Assembly (NCBI GenBank): GCA_020636405.1
Contig: JACJXW010000009.1
Coordinates: 186,001-250,000 of the forward strand
Source: Lewinellaceae bacterium
GTDB taxonomy: Bacteria > Bacteroidota > Bacteroidia > Chitinophagales > Saprospiraceae
Direction: 5' to 3'
DNA length: 64,000 nt
In this document: positions 26,520-35,796 of the stretch, piece after piece
Layout of the letters: every line of letters begins with the position of its first letter
Numbering within the stretch: the stretch's first letter is position 1
Notes under the pieces: generated by a model
Told to the model about the DNA's origin: nothing
The model's database searches: none
What the model saw: only the letters and a program-made list of their open reading frames with translations
Position numbers and translations under genes: made by a program

Positions 26520-27239
26520 ATGGGAAGTTTTTCGGAAAATATTGTAAATGAGCGCTTTAGGAGAGTCTTCCACGAGCTGGAGAAAAACAATTTCATCAAA
26601 GGCAAGTCGGACATCGCCAAAAAGCTGGGCACCTATAACCACGTGATCAACAGCATCCTCAAGGGGCAGCGCAATATCACGGTAGATCAGCTTACCAGCT
26701 TGTTTGAAACTTATGGTATCAATGCCAATTTCATTTTCGGCATCGAAGATGAAATGTTCCTGGAAGGTTTTGGCGTAGAGGGGGAGATCCCTGCCCGGCC
26801 TATCAGTGAAAAACAGCGCGGAGGGCGGGAGAACATCATGCTCGTTCCCGAACGGGCGATGGCCGGTTACGCCCTCGAACACCAGGACCGCGAATTCCTG
26901 GACAACCTACAGAAGTTCTCCATTCCTGGCCTAGAAGGCAGGCTGGTCGCCTTCGAGATCAACGGCGATAGTATGCTGCCCACGATCACTAACGGAGACC
27001 TGGTGGTGTGCGAACCCATCGAACGCGGCACCCCCCTGAGAGACAACCACGTCTACGTCATCGTTACAGACGTGGTGGTGGCCAAGCGCATCCAACAGGT
27101 CAGAGAGGGCAACGAGGTGGCCCGCCTTCGCCTCATCTCCGATAATGGGGAAGTCTATAAACCTTACAACGTAGAACTGGACGAGATCCGGCAGATCCTC
27201 AAAGTGAAATGCCGCCTGACTTCTCATGCCATCGCCTGA
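26520..27239 (+). CDS. HTH transcriptional regulator with S24 (LexA-like) peptidase domain
   Basis: A 239-residue repressor. An N-terminal XRE-type HTH (about residues 10-75, SDIAKKLGTYNHVINSILKG) is joined to a C-terminal S24 domain with Ser-151 (EINGDSMLPTITNGD) and Lys-189 (VVVAKRI) forming the catalytic dyad. An Ala-Gly pair (AMAGY, residues 113-117) sits where LexA/CI-type proteins are cut. The family includes SOS-type repressors that self-cleave and non-cleaving regulators. The gene is divergent from a cell-wall hydrolase across a dyad-rich 138-base spacer, so it probably controls itself and the hydrolase; damage responsiveness is a guess. Confidence 0.88.
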   Translation: MGSFSENIVNERFRRVFHELEKNNFIKGKSDIAKKLGTYNHVINSILKGQRNITVDQLTSLFETYGINANFIFGIEDEMFLEGFGVEGEIPARPISEKQRGGRENIMLVPERAMAGYALEHQDREFLDNLQKFSIPGLEGRLVAFEINGDSMLPTITNGDLVVCEPIERGTPLRDNHVYVIVTDVVVAKRIQQVREGNEVARLRLISDNGEVYKPYNVELDEIRQILKVKCRLTSHAIA

Positions 27240-27246
27240 ACACGTT

Positions 27247-27415
27247 CTAAGTACACTGTAAATTAAGTTCTTTACTGTTTTGGGATGGGCATTTTGGTGA
27301 AAGGCAAGGCGTGAGGAGGGAGGGTAGCCGTAGCTACCTGACCGATCGAAGAACGCAGCATTTCGTCAAAAGGCACTGCCAAAACGGAAAGTTACTTAGT
27401 TTACAGTGTACTAAG
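27247..27415. repeat. 169-bp mirror-symmetric inverted-repeat element (copy 1)
   Basis: Ends CTAAGTACACTGTAAA (27247-27262) and TTTACAGTGTACTAAG (27400-27415) pair with one mismatch, and pairing continues inward (AAGT...GTTTTGG on the left, CCAAAAC...ACTT on the right). A central palindrome GGTAGC-cgta-GCTACC (27323-27338) sits exactly at the midpoint. It has no coding capacity. It shares ends, centre and length with the element at 37043-37213, so it is a MITE-like family. Confidence 0.75.
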
Positions 27416-27421
27416 TAATGA

Positions 27422-27528
27422 TTAAAAAATTAGTTCACTGTTTGGAGATCTTGAAATGTGGCTCGTCTTCAGCTCTGACGGGCTTCCGGCCTTCACCACA
27501 TTTCAAGATCAGTGAACGTATTTTTTAA
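27422..27528. repeat. Long imperfect inverted repeat directly beside copy 1
   Basis: The left arm 27422-27461 (ttaaaaaattagttcactg, then gatcttgaaatgtgg) pairs with the right arm 27496-27528 (ccacatttcaagatc, agtgaacgtattttttaa). A 7-base extra segment interrupts the left arm, and the loop is about 34 bases. It is a second, different hairpin element and has no coding potential. Confidence 0.65.
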
Positions 27529-28156
27529 GGGTTACTAAATGAGGGAATGAATGACGAATGATGGGCATTCCGGCATCCTTCTGTGCATTCCCTCAACCGC
27601 AGCCGCATTCCTGCTGCCTGGACGGGAGCGCCTTGCTCTTTTCCCCTTATTAACAGATAATTAGAATCCTATTAGAAGTACTAAAATACCGCTCTCAGGG
27701 TATATAGTATAGGCAAAGTTGATATATATTTGTACCCATCTGGTAGCTCGGGCTATAGCCCGGCAGTTACCTCTACAGAGGGCCGGGCAACAGCCCGACC
27801 CTAATGAATATTTTGAAGAGACGGCCTGTTGATTAACCGATGTAGGTGAAGTTTCTTTTTTACAATCAGAATCCCATGAACAGAAAAAAGTACACTAATT
27901 CGACCCGAGGTGTCCCAATTCCTCACTTCCTCTTTCCTTTAATTTCATTGCGAACAATTCCCAAACGACATTAAGAGCCACCCTGTGTTTGCCTGTCGGC
28001 CACGGATCGTGGGCTGGCAGTGGCATGTATTACCGTTAGGAAAATACACTTTCCACCAGCTCCTGTTGACGGTTTTTCCGTCCGGGAGGGTAGGGGAGTT
28101 GTGATCTGACATGACCTGAATTTCAATAAATTATCATTTTAACAAATTGTGATCTT
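27529..28156. other. Leader region of the second giant gene
   Basis: No gene is supported. It contains short inverted repeats (gggctatagcccg and ccgggcaacagcccg around 27745-27800) and a TATATTTG box at 27725-27732 without a well-spaced upstream TTG. The mRNA leader may be long. Confidence 0.4.
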
Positions 28157-31100
28157 ATGGAAAAAACGAATTCTACTTTCGTTTCCGCCTTCACATGGCT
28201 GAAAGCGCTGGCACTTCTGCTGGTGTTTGGCTTCGCGGGGGCCCAGCAGGCTTATGCGCAACCACCTCAGCTGGTGGTGTTCGACGCCGGCGGGTTGCCT
28301 CCTGTATCGCCGATGACCAAAGTCCTTCCCGAAGGGCAATGCGGTTATCAGTTTCAGTGGACGGTAAACGTTTTTGACCTTGCCGGCCCGGCTACCGCTA
28401 CGGCCTACATCAACACCACGACGGTCTCCACCTCCGTTAACCCGGGAGCTACCCTGATGCAACTCGGAGCCGGACAGACCTATGTGCTGGACGTCATTGC
28501 CGCCGTGGGCACCAACACGCTCACCATCCGCAAGGACGGCCCCAGCGGGTCGGTCACCCAGACTTACATCATCATCGTCGATGACGTCCGGGCTCCGCAG
28601 ATCTACGGGCCCGGCAACATGACCGTGGAAGTGCCAAGCTGTGACGTGGACGGCATTCCGGTCAACTGGACCATTTCTACTGTCGACGATTGCGACCTTG
28701 CCCCGATACTGCGGCATACAGGCGGCCCGGCCAGCGGCTCGGTGCTGTCGCCTGCCGGCAGCCCCTACACGGTCAGCTATTCTTCTACCGACGATGACGG
28801 CAACGTTGCCACATACAGCTTTACTGTCACCGTCAACCAGTCGCCAGACCCCGATCCCATCATTGACGTGTCCGGCAACGGCCAGTTCTCCGTACCGGCC
28901 TGCCAGCCCGGCGCTTCGGTCATCTTTACCGGCAACGTCATTGACTGCGGCATTTCGGCTAACTCCAACCTGGCTGGCCAAATCACGGTTTCCGGCGCTC
29001 CGCTGACGGTGTCCTACATCCAGGTAGAGAACGGATTCGCCTTTTTTGAGGCTACCGGAAGCCTGGCTCCCGGGATCTACCCGATCAACGTTTCCTACGG
29101 CGGAGTGACTGTCCAAACCCTGTTCACCGTGGTTCAGGACGCCAACCAGTTGCCGGACATCCATATGCCGGGCAACCTGACGTTCCTGTTGCCGGCCTGT
29201 ACCAACCAGATCTCCGGCCGTTTCGCCATCACCATCACGGACGATTGCGACCCGGTGATCAGCACCAGCCCCAGCCGTTTGTCCTTCACCTACAGAAGAA
29301 CAGGCGCTGCCACGGCTTCTCCGTTGACCTGGACGGCTGGTTCCGACCTCGCTCAGGGTTACTTCGAGTTCGAACGCGCCCTTACTGCTGCTGACAACGG
29401 CGCAGTGATCACCGCTTCGTACCGCGACGGAGCCAACAACCTGCGGGTGGTCAACGCTACCCTCAGCGTAGTGAGCCAGCCTGATACCTGGGCGCCGCTC
29501 ATCATTTATCCTTCTCAGGACATCAACGTCGCGCTGGACCCCTGTGAGTCCGACCCGGCCGTGGTTTTCTTTGAAGTCACTGTGACTGACAATTGCGATG
29601 GTGACTACACCTTCGCCCCGGATGTGGTTCCGGGTTCTAACTATACGGTAGACGTATTCCTCGTCAGCCAGAACGGCGGCGGTTCAGGTGCGGTCTCTCC
29701 GGTCCTGATCGGAGGGCAGACCTTCCTGCTGCTGCTCGACCCGGGCGTTTATCAGGTGGTGATCTCTGCGGAAGATGCCGCCGGCAATGACCGCCAGGAA
29801 GACTTCTTCGTGGTGGTTACCCAGGCTGCTCCTCCGCCGACCAACCTGGCCTGCAATGTGGATATGAACATCACCGTCGATGGCAACTGCCAGCGTTTCA
29901 TCACCGCCGATATGGTGCTGGAAGGCAGCTTCGGCTGTGCTCAGGAATCTGATTTCCGGGTGAACATCGTCAACGACGACGACCCCACCAACGGCAATAT
30001 CCTGGATGGATGCGGAAGGTTCATTTACGAAGTAACCTACGTCGGCCCCGACCTGAACGGCCCGGCACAGGGTGGCAGCGGCGGCCCCGGCACCGTGGTC
30101 AACGGATTTAACGGCGCCTTCGCTCCGGCCAACTGGACCATTACCTACCCGCCTTCTGTAGGCACGGGGGGCTCGGCCGGCCCCGGCACCGTAAACTTTA
30201 CGGCTACTTCACTGCTGATCGAATCCGGCGATGACGCCGGCGCGATCGTATCCATCCCGATGCCGGCCAATGGCCAGCTCCGGTTCGACTACTCTTTCCG
30301 CCATGAAGATGACATTCAGGACGACATGCTTCTGATCGACCTCAATGGCAACGTCATCCTCGACCTTATGGGCACTGCCGCCGATCAGGTCGTTACGGGC
30401 AGCGGCTCCGTAAACCAGCCTGTTCAGACGGGTTGGGTGCTCCTCTACGCAGTAAGAGGAGACGGTTTCGCCACGGGCGGAGTGACTTCCTTCATCCAGG
30501 TGGACAACTTCGCATTTACCACTTCCGGTGTTGGCGGTGGCGGTTTGTTCCCCTTCTTTAACTGGCAGAACTGCTGGGGTTACATCACCGGCGAAGACAA
30601 GGCCGCACCGGCGCTTACTTGTCCGGCGAATACCAGCCAGGGCACCATCGTGGAGAGCTGCTACTCGACTACTGGCAACCTGGCCACTTCTGACCTGAAC
30701 ATGCAGCCGCTGAACTTCTCCTGCTTCATCGACGGCCAGGCCGGTATCGATCCCGGAGTTCACTACTACGACCTGATCCCGTTCCAGGTGGACCGCACCG
30801 ACTACTACACCATTCTGGTGAGTGACCAGTTTGTGACTTCCACCGGCGCCGCTTCTGCGGAGGAGAGCGCTATTGCACTGTTCCAGGGCGGGTTCTCTCC
30901 CTCGAACCCTTGTGAGAACATCATCGCGTTCCAGGACGAGCCCATCGACAATATCAACCCGCCGCTGGGCAACGGCGACCCCTACCTCCGTTTGACCATG
31001 CCGCTGGTTGCCGGTGAGACCTACTACCTGTGGATCACTTCTGACGATGCACTGGCTACCGGAACGTATTCGATTGACATCTGCCCGGACAATACCGGCC

Positions 31101-34100
31101 GCGTCGGCCTGTTCCAGCAGACGACCGTCCTGAACCCGCTGACCTGGGAACCGATGGTGGTCAACAATACGCAGCTGTGGCCGACCCGCAACGTCACCAT
31201 CCCGCTGCCCTTGTTCTGCGAAGACTTTGACCTGATCTATAACAATCCGGCCAGCCTCGCCATCACAGGCGCACCGCAGGCCAGCGACAACTGCGACAAC
31301 AGCGTTACCGTAACCTTCGTAGATACGTATACCAGTGCAGGCGATTGTGCTCCGATCATCATCCGCCGTACCTTCCGGGCTGTGGACGACAAGGGCAACG
31401 CTTCTACCTGTACGCAGACCATCACCCTGAACCGCCCGGATGACCTCGACGTGGAATTCCCGCCGCGCACGGTGCCGATCGAGTGCGACGAGCAGTTCGC
31501 CATCCTGCCCAACGGCAACCCGCACCCCAGCGTTTCGGGTTATCCGTTCATCCTCACGGTCAGCGGCATTCAGAACCTGTCGCAGGCTTACTGCAACATC
31601 GGCGCCAGCTATGTCGACCGTACCCGGGTGAACGTTTGTGCCGGCGCCTTCAAATTCGTACGCGACTGGACGGTGATCGACTGGTGTGACGGCGACAATA
31701 TCGCAACCGACCAGCAGGTGATCAAAGTGGGCGACTTTACCGCGCCTGCCGTTACCTGCCCGGGCCCGGGCCCGCTGGTGTACTCCACCAGCCCGTTCAG
31801 CTGTACCGCAGCCTTCTCCGTACCCCTGCCGGTAGTAACGGATAACTGTTCCAACTACCAGGTAAAATCGGAGATCGTCACTGAGGTAGAGGTACAGGTA
31901 ACCAACCAGTATGGCATCGTTACCGGTACCCGCACGGATACTGTTGTCGTGCGCACTGTGCTCTGGAACGCTCCGAGCCGTCTGGTGAGCGGCATCCCCG
32001 CCGGCAACCACTACTTCCGCTATACCGTGAATGATGACTGTGGCAACCAGGTGGTCGTTTACTGCCCGTTCACCGCCAAAGACCAGATCGAGCCGACGGC
32101 TATTTGCGATGATAACCTGAACATTTCCATCGGCGGCGGCTCCTTTACCTACAGTGGCCCGCTGGCCAACGTACGGTCTCGCGTTTACGCTACGGACATC
32201 AACGAAGGTTCGAACGACAACTGTGCCATCGACCGGATCGAGGTACGCCGCAATAAGTTCAACCCCGTCACTTACGACTGTGGCACCGGCTTCTCCAACT
32301 GGGGCCCCTACGTCGACTTCTTCTGCTGTGACGTTGGTGTATCCATCACCATTGAAATGCGCGTAATCGACAAGGCCGGCAACATCAATACCTGCTGGCT
32401 GGACATCGTGCCGGAAGAGAAGGTGCGCCCGTACTGCTACGCGCCGGCGCCGAGAACGATCGACTGCGATGACCTGCCCTACAGCTTCAATGCTACCGAC
32501 ACCCTGCAGCTGCAGGCCCTGTTCGGCGATGCTACTTCCGACGACAACTGCGGCTCTTACGAGCGCGAATTGCCGCCGGTACCGGATCTGGAGTGTGGTT
32601 TCGGCACCATCATCCGCCGCTTCCGCGCAGTTGACGTGAACCGCAACGAAAGTGTGAACTTCTGCCAGCAGGTGGTCACCATCCGCGAAGTACACAACTA
32701 CGAGATCAAGTTCCCGAAAGATGCAGAGGCGATCTGTGGCGTGGTGGAACCCGATAGCGTAATTTACGAAGAGATCGGCTGCGACCTGTTGGCCGTGAAC
32801 CATACCGACGAGTTCTTCTCCGCCTCCGGCAACGAATGTTACAAGATCTTCCGTAAGTGGAAGGTGATCAACTGGTGCCAGTACGACGGCCAGAGCGACC
32901 AGCCGCTGGTCATTGGCCGCGACGAGGACTGCGACGGCGCTCCTGGCGACGAAGCGGTATGGGTGCTGCACCGCCCGGGCGGGTTTAACTACATCGACCG
33001 CGATGACGACGAGACCGAGCCGAACAACGTACCGCTGGCCTTCCAGAACATCTGCAACGGCATCGATGACTTCTGGCGCAAGGTGGACTACAACGGCGGT
33101 TACTACCAGTACACTCAGATCATCAAGGTATACGACAACATCGATCCGGAGATCATTGCCGCGCCGCAGGACTTCTGTTCCTACGACAACGTAACCTGCA
33201 CCGGCCTGGTGGGCCTTCCGTTCACGATCGACGAGAACTGTACGCCCAATGACCTGACGATCAAGGTGTTCCTCGATGCCGGCGCCAATGGTTCCATCGA
33301 CGCCAACCTGTTGAACATCACGGATGGACTGTTCGACGACTTCCGCCTGACCGGATCTTATCCGAACTACCAGTTGAACGGCCGCTTCCCGATCGGTTGC
33401 CATGCCTTCGAAGTACATGTAGAAGATGGCTGCGGCAACGTGAACAGCGAGCTGCTGGACTTCTGCGTCGTAGACTGCAAGGCCCCGGCACCGGTATGTA
33501 TCAACGGGCTGGCGCTCGAGCTGATGCCGGTGGACCTCAATGGCGATAACGTACCGGACGATGGCCGTATGGTGATCTGGGCGAGCGATTTCATCGTATC
33601 TCCTTCCTCAGACTGCACCGGCCCGATCAAATACTCGATCAACCGCACGGGCGATGCTCCGAACGTAGACTCTACAGGCATCACCCTCACCTGCGCTGAT
33701 ACCGGTACGGTGGTGGTTGAGATCTGGGCATACGACGGCGCTGGCAACAGCGACTTCTGCGAGACTTACGTTCTCGTACAAGACAATATGAACCTGTGTG
33801 GCCCGAGCCCGCTGGCCGTTGGTGCCGCCGGCGCGATCGCTACCGAGGTAAACAATGCTGTAGAAGATGTACAGGTAAGCCTCTCCGGCCAGGCGTCGGC
33901 TTCCATGATGACGAACAGTACCGGGTCTTACAGCTTCAATAACCTGCAGCAAGGCTACGATTATACCGTCACGCCACGCCGCAACGGCGACTACCTCAAC
34001 GGGGTATCTACCTTCGACCTGGTGCTGATGAGCAAGCACATTCTGGGTGTTCAGCCGCTGAACAGCCCGTACAAGATGATCGCTGCCGACGTCAACAACA

Positions 34101-35059
34101 GCAAGTCGATCACGACCCTCGACCTGATCCAGCTGCGCAAGCTGATCCTGTCGATCGATACCCAGATGAGCAACAATACCAGCTGGCGCTTCGTGAAGCG
34201 TTCCTACGTCTTCCCGCGGCCGAACAACCCCTGGTTTGAAGCCTTCCCCGAAGTGGTGAACATCAACAACCTGCCGGGCACGGGCATCAGCAATGCCGAC
34301 TTCGTTGCCATCAAGGTTGGGGACGTCAACCTGGATGCACAGACCAACAGCCTGCTCGGCGTCCAGGGCCGTACAATGGCCGGCGCCTTCGCCTTCAATG
34401 TCGAGGATGTTGAGGTAAAGGCAGGACAGGAGTACACAGTTGCTTTCACTGCCGCCGACATCGCTTCCATCGAAGGCTACCAGGCAACGCTGGTGTTCAA
34501 CAACAGCGCGCTGGAACTGGTGGATATCGTCGAGGGTGAAGTGAAGAAGGAGAACTTCGGCCTGGTGTACGCCAACGAAGGGCTCATCACCACCAGCTGG
34601 AACCAGATTGCGAACAGCGAACAGCGAAATGCGAATACCGTGATGTTCAGCCTCGTATTCCGCAGCAAGGCGGATGCCCGCTTGAGCGGCTTGCTGAGCG
34701 TAAGCTCCCGCATTACGAAGGCGGAGGCCTACCGTTCCAACGGAGACCTCCTCGACGTTGCCATCGAGTTTGCCGGCACTACAGTGGCTGCAGCCAACAA
34801 CTTTGAGCTGTACCAGAACACGCCGAACCCCTTCAAAGGGGAGACGCTGATCGGATTCAACCTGCCGGCAGACGGCAAGGTGACGGTGACGATCAGTGAC
34901 GTGACCGGCAAAGTACTGAAACTGGTTCGCCTGGATGGCGTCATGGGGTACAACAACGTAGTTGTGAACTCCAATGACCTGCCGGCCGCCGGCGTACTGT
35001 ACTACACGGTGGAAACCGCTGGCCATACCGCTACGAAGAAGATGGTTATCATCGAATAA
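28157..35059 (+). CDS. Giant secreted multi-domain adhesin with dockerin-like, cohesin-like and T9SS type A domains
   Basis: A complete 2300-residue protein. The signal peptide covers about residues 1-35 (WLKALALLLVFGFAGAQQAYAQ). Residues 36-440 are Ig/HYR-like domains that differ from the other giant protein. From about residue 450 (YPSQDINVALD) it aligns with the protein at bases 3-6914. Around residues 640-805 it has an extra domain rich in Gly, Asn and Phe (NGFNGAFAPANWTITYP, then LRFDYSFRHEDD) that resembles a jelly-roll fold and is absent from the paralogue. A dockerin-like segment lies at about 1945-2010, a cohesin-like domain at about 2073-2200 and a T9SS type A domain from about 2215 (FELYQNTPNPF). 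It is probably a cell-surface or matrix protein. A 15-bp-stem hairpin follows the stop codon. Confidence 0.92.
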   Translation: MEKTNSTFVSAFTWLKALALLLVFGFAGAQQAYAQPPQLVVFDAGGLPPVSPMTKVLPEGQCGYQFQWTVNVFDLAGPATATAYINTTTVSTSVNPGATLMQLGAGQTYVLDVIAAVGTNTLTIRKDGPSGSVTQTYIIIVDDVRAPQIYGPGNMTVEVPSCDVDGIPVNWTISTVDDCDLAPILRHTGGPASGSVLSPAGSPYTVSYSSTDDDGNVATYSFTVTVNQSPDPDPIIDVSGNGQFSVPACQPGASVIFTGNVIDCGISANSNLAGQITVSGAPLTVSYIQVENGFAFFEATGSLAPGIYPINVSYGGVTVQTLFTVVQDANQLPDIHMPGNLTFLLPACTNQISGRFAITITDDCDPVISTSPSRLSFTYRRTGAATASPLTWTAGSDLAQGYFEFERALTAADNGAVITASYRDGANNLRVVNATLSVVSQPDTWAPLIIYPSQDINVALDPCESDPAVVFFEVTVTDNCDGDYTFAPDVVPGSNYTVDVFLVSQNGGGSGAVSPVLIGGQTFLLLLDPGVYQVVISAEDAAGNDRQEDFFVVVTQAAPPPTNLACNVDMNITVDGNCQRFITADMVLEGSFGCAQESDFRVNIVNDDDPTNGNILDGCGRFIYEVTYVGPDLNGPAQGGSGGPGTVVNGFNGAFAPANWTITYPPSVGTGGSAGPGTVNFTATSLLIESGDDAGAIVSIPMPANGQLRFDYSFRHEDDIQDDMLLIDLNGNVILDLMGTAADQVVTGSGSVNQPVQTGWVLLYAVRGDGFATGGVTSFIQVDNFAFTTSGVGGGGLFPFFNWQNCWGYITGEDKAAPALTCPANTSQGTIVESCYSTTGNLATSDLNMQPLNFSCFIDGQAGIDPGVHYYDLIPFQVDRTDYYTILVSDQFVTSTGAASAEESAIALFQGGFSPSNPCENIIAFQDEPIDNINPPLGNGDPYLRLTMPLVAGETYYLWITSDDALATGTYSIDICPDNTGRVGLFQQTTVLNPLTWEPMVVNNTQLWPTRNVTIPLPLFCEDFDLIYNNPASLAITGAPQASDNCDNSVTVTFVDTYTSAGDCAPIIIRRTFRAVDDKGNASTCTQTITLNRPDDLDVEFPPRTVPIECDEQFAILPNGNPHPSVSGYPFILTVSGIQNLSQAYCNIGASYVDRTRVNVCAGAFKFVRDWTVIDWCDGDNIATDQQVIKVGDFTAPAVTCPGPGPLVYSTSPFSCTAAFSVPLPVVTDNCSNYQVKSEIVTEVEVQVTNQYGIVTGTRTDTVVVRTVLWNAPSRLVSGIPAGNHYFRYTVNDDCGNQVVVYCPFTAKDQIEPTAICDDNLNISIGGGSFTYSGPLANVRSRVYATDINEGSNDNCAIDRIEVRRNKFNPVTYDCGTGFSNWGPYVDFFCCDVGVSITIEMRVIDKAGNINTCWLDIVPEEKVRPYCYAPAPRTIDCDDLPYSFNATDTLQLQALFGDATSDDNCGSYERELPPVPDLECGFGTIIRRFRAVDVNRNESVNFCQQVVTIREVHNYEIKFPKDAEAICGVVEPDSVIYEEIGCDLLAVNHTDEFFSASGNECYKIFRKWKVINWCQYDGQSDQPLVIGRDEDCDGAPGDEAVWVLHRPGGFNYIDRDDDETEPNNVPLAFQNICNGIDDFWRKVDYNGGYYQYTQIIKVYDNIDPEIIAAPQDFCSYDNVTCTGLVGLPFTIDENCTPNDLTIKVFLDAGANGSIDANLLNITDGLFDDFRLTGSYPNYQLNGRFPIGCHAFEVHVEDGCGNVNSELLDFCVVDCKAPAPVCINGLALELMPVDLNGDNVPDDGRMVIWASDFIVSPSSDCTGPIKYSINRTGDAPNVDSTGITLTCADTGTVVVEIWAYDGAGNSDFCETYVLVQDNMNLCGPSPLAVGAAGAIATEVNNAVEDVQVSLSGQASASMMTNSTGSYSFNNLQQGYDYTVTPRRNGDYLNGVSTFDLVLMSKHILGVQPLNSPYKMIAADVNNSKSITTLDLIQLRKLILSIDTQMSNNTSWRFVKRSYVFPRPNNPWFEAFPEVVNINNLPGTGISNADFVAIKVGDVNLDAQTNSLLGVQGRTMAGAFAFNVEDVEVKAGQEYTVAFTAADIASIEGYQATLVFNNSALELVDIVEGEVKKENFGLVYANEGLITTSWNQIANSEQRNANTVMFSLVFRSKADARLSGLLSVSSRITKAEAYRSNGDLLDVAIEFAGTTVAAANNFELYQNTPNPFKGETLIGFNLPADGKVTVTISDVTGKVLKLVRLDGVMGYNNVVVNSNDLPAAGVLYYTVETAGHTATKKMVIIE

Positions 35060-35073
35060 CCGAACCAATGAGT

Positions 35074-35114
35074 AAACATGAGTCATCGTACCTTAAGTGC
35101 GATGACTCATGTTT
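35074..35114 (+). terminator. Hairpin terminator after the second giant gene
   Basis: A perfect 15-bp stem AAACATGAGTCATCG (35074-35088) and CGATGACTCATGTTT (35100-35114) with an 11-nt loop lies 15 bases after the stop. The GAGTCAT arm motif also occurs in the hairpins at 47342-47365 and 47651-47699. Confidence 0.65.
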
Positions 35115-35134
35115 CCACTTTGGGGCATCTCCAA

Positions 35135-35165
35135 TTGACCGCTACCCATATTTCTTGTATTTTTG
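35135..35165 (+). promoter_or_regulatory. Bacteroidota-type promoter of the Uma2 gene
   Basis: TTG at 35135-35137, a 20-base spacer and TATTTTTG (TAnnTTTG) at 35158-35165, 15 bases before the ATG at 35180. It supports that start over the earlier in-frame one. Confidence 0.65.
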
Positions 35166-35179
35166 AGAAAAAGTTGGAA

Positions 35180-35773
35180 ATGCCTTTCACTACCCTTTCA
35201 GAATTGGATGTTAATAAGCGTTATTCTTACGCTGATTACCTCATGTGGGAATTGCAGGAGCGGGTTGAACTCATTAAAGGGAAGATCTATAAAATGAGCC
35301 CGGCCCCTGGTACAGAGCACCAGAAGATTTCCCGCCAGTTGAGCCTTCGGATCTTTCAGTATTTTGACAAAAAAGAGTGCCAGGCCTTTTCAGCTCCTTT
35401 TGATGTTCGCCTTCCAAAGAAGGAAAAGAGCAACGATGAGGAGACATTCACAGTTGTACAACCGGACTTATGCGTGATATGTGATCCTGAGAAACTAGAC
35501 GAAAGAGGGTGCCATGGGGCTCCGGACCTAATAATAGAGATACTGTCGCCGGGAAACTCCAAGAAAGAAATGCGAGAGAAGTATGAAGTGTATCAGGAAA
35601 CGGGAGTACGCGAATATTGGTTGGTAAATCCTACCGATAAGACAGTGCTGGTTTATGTTCGGTCAGAAGTAGGGCAATTCGTCGGGCTGCAACCCATGAC
35701 CGAAGACCAGGAAGCTCGGGCAGCCATTTTTCCTGATCTGAAGATAGACTTGAAAGAGGTTTTTAACTCCTAG
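35180..35773 (+). CDS. Uma2-family (DUF820) putative restriction-type endonuclease
   Basis: A 197-residue protein of the Uma2/DUF820 family with a PD-(D/E)XK nuclease fold: YLMWELQERVELIKGKIYKM near the start, VQPDLCVICD, then GAPDLIIEILSPGNSKKEM (active-site Asp and Glu), and YQETGVREYWLVNP near the end. Family members occur in many copies in cyanobacteria and Bacteroidota; the target and role are not established. The start is ATG 35180, supported by the promoter just upstream; a longer version would begin inside the terminator hairpin of the preceding gene. Its base composition is more AT-rich than its neighbours. Confidence 0.85.
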   Translation: MPFTTLSELDVNKRYSYADYLMWELQERVELIKGKIYKMSPAPGTEHQKISRQLSLRIFQYFDKKECQAFSAPFDVRLPKKEKSNDEETFTVVQPDLCVICDPEKLDERGCHGAPDLIIEILSPGNSKKEMREKYEVYQETGVREYWLVNPTDKTVLVYVRSEVGQFVGLQPMTEDQEARAAIFPDLKIDLKEVFNS

Positions 35774-35796
35774 CGCATCTTAGCTGTTTTTCCTCC

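Noticed and set aside
26382..26882. N-terminal extension of the glucosaminidase
   Set aside because: It overlaps the divergent repressor gene and its promoter; ATG 26381 is the sensible start.
30209..33418. 1069-codon open frame opposite the second giant protein gene
   Set aside because: Same reason: antisense shadow of a strongly supported gene with T9SS and dockerin-like motifs.
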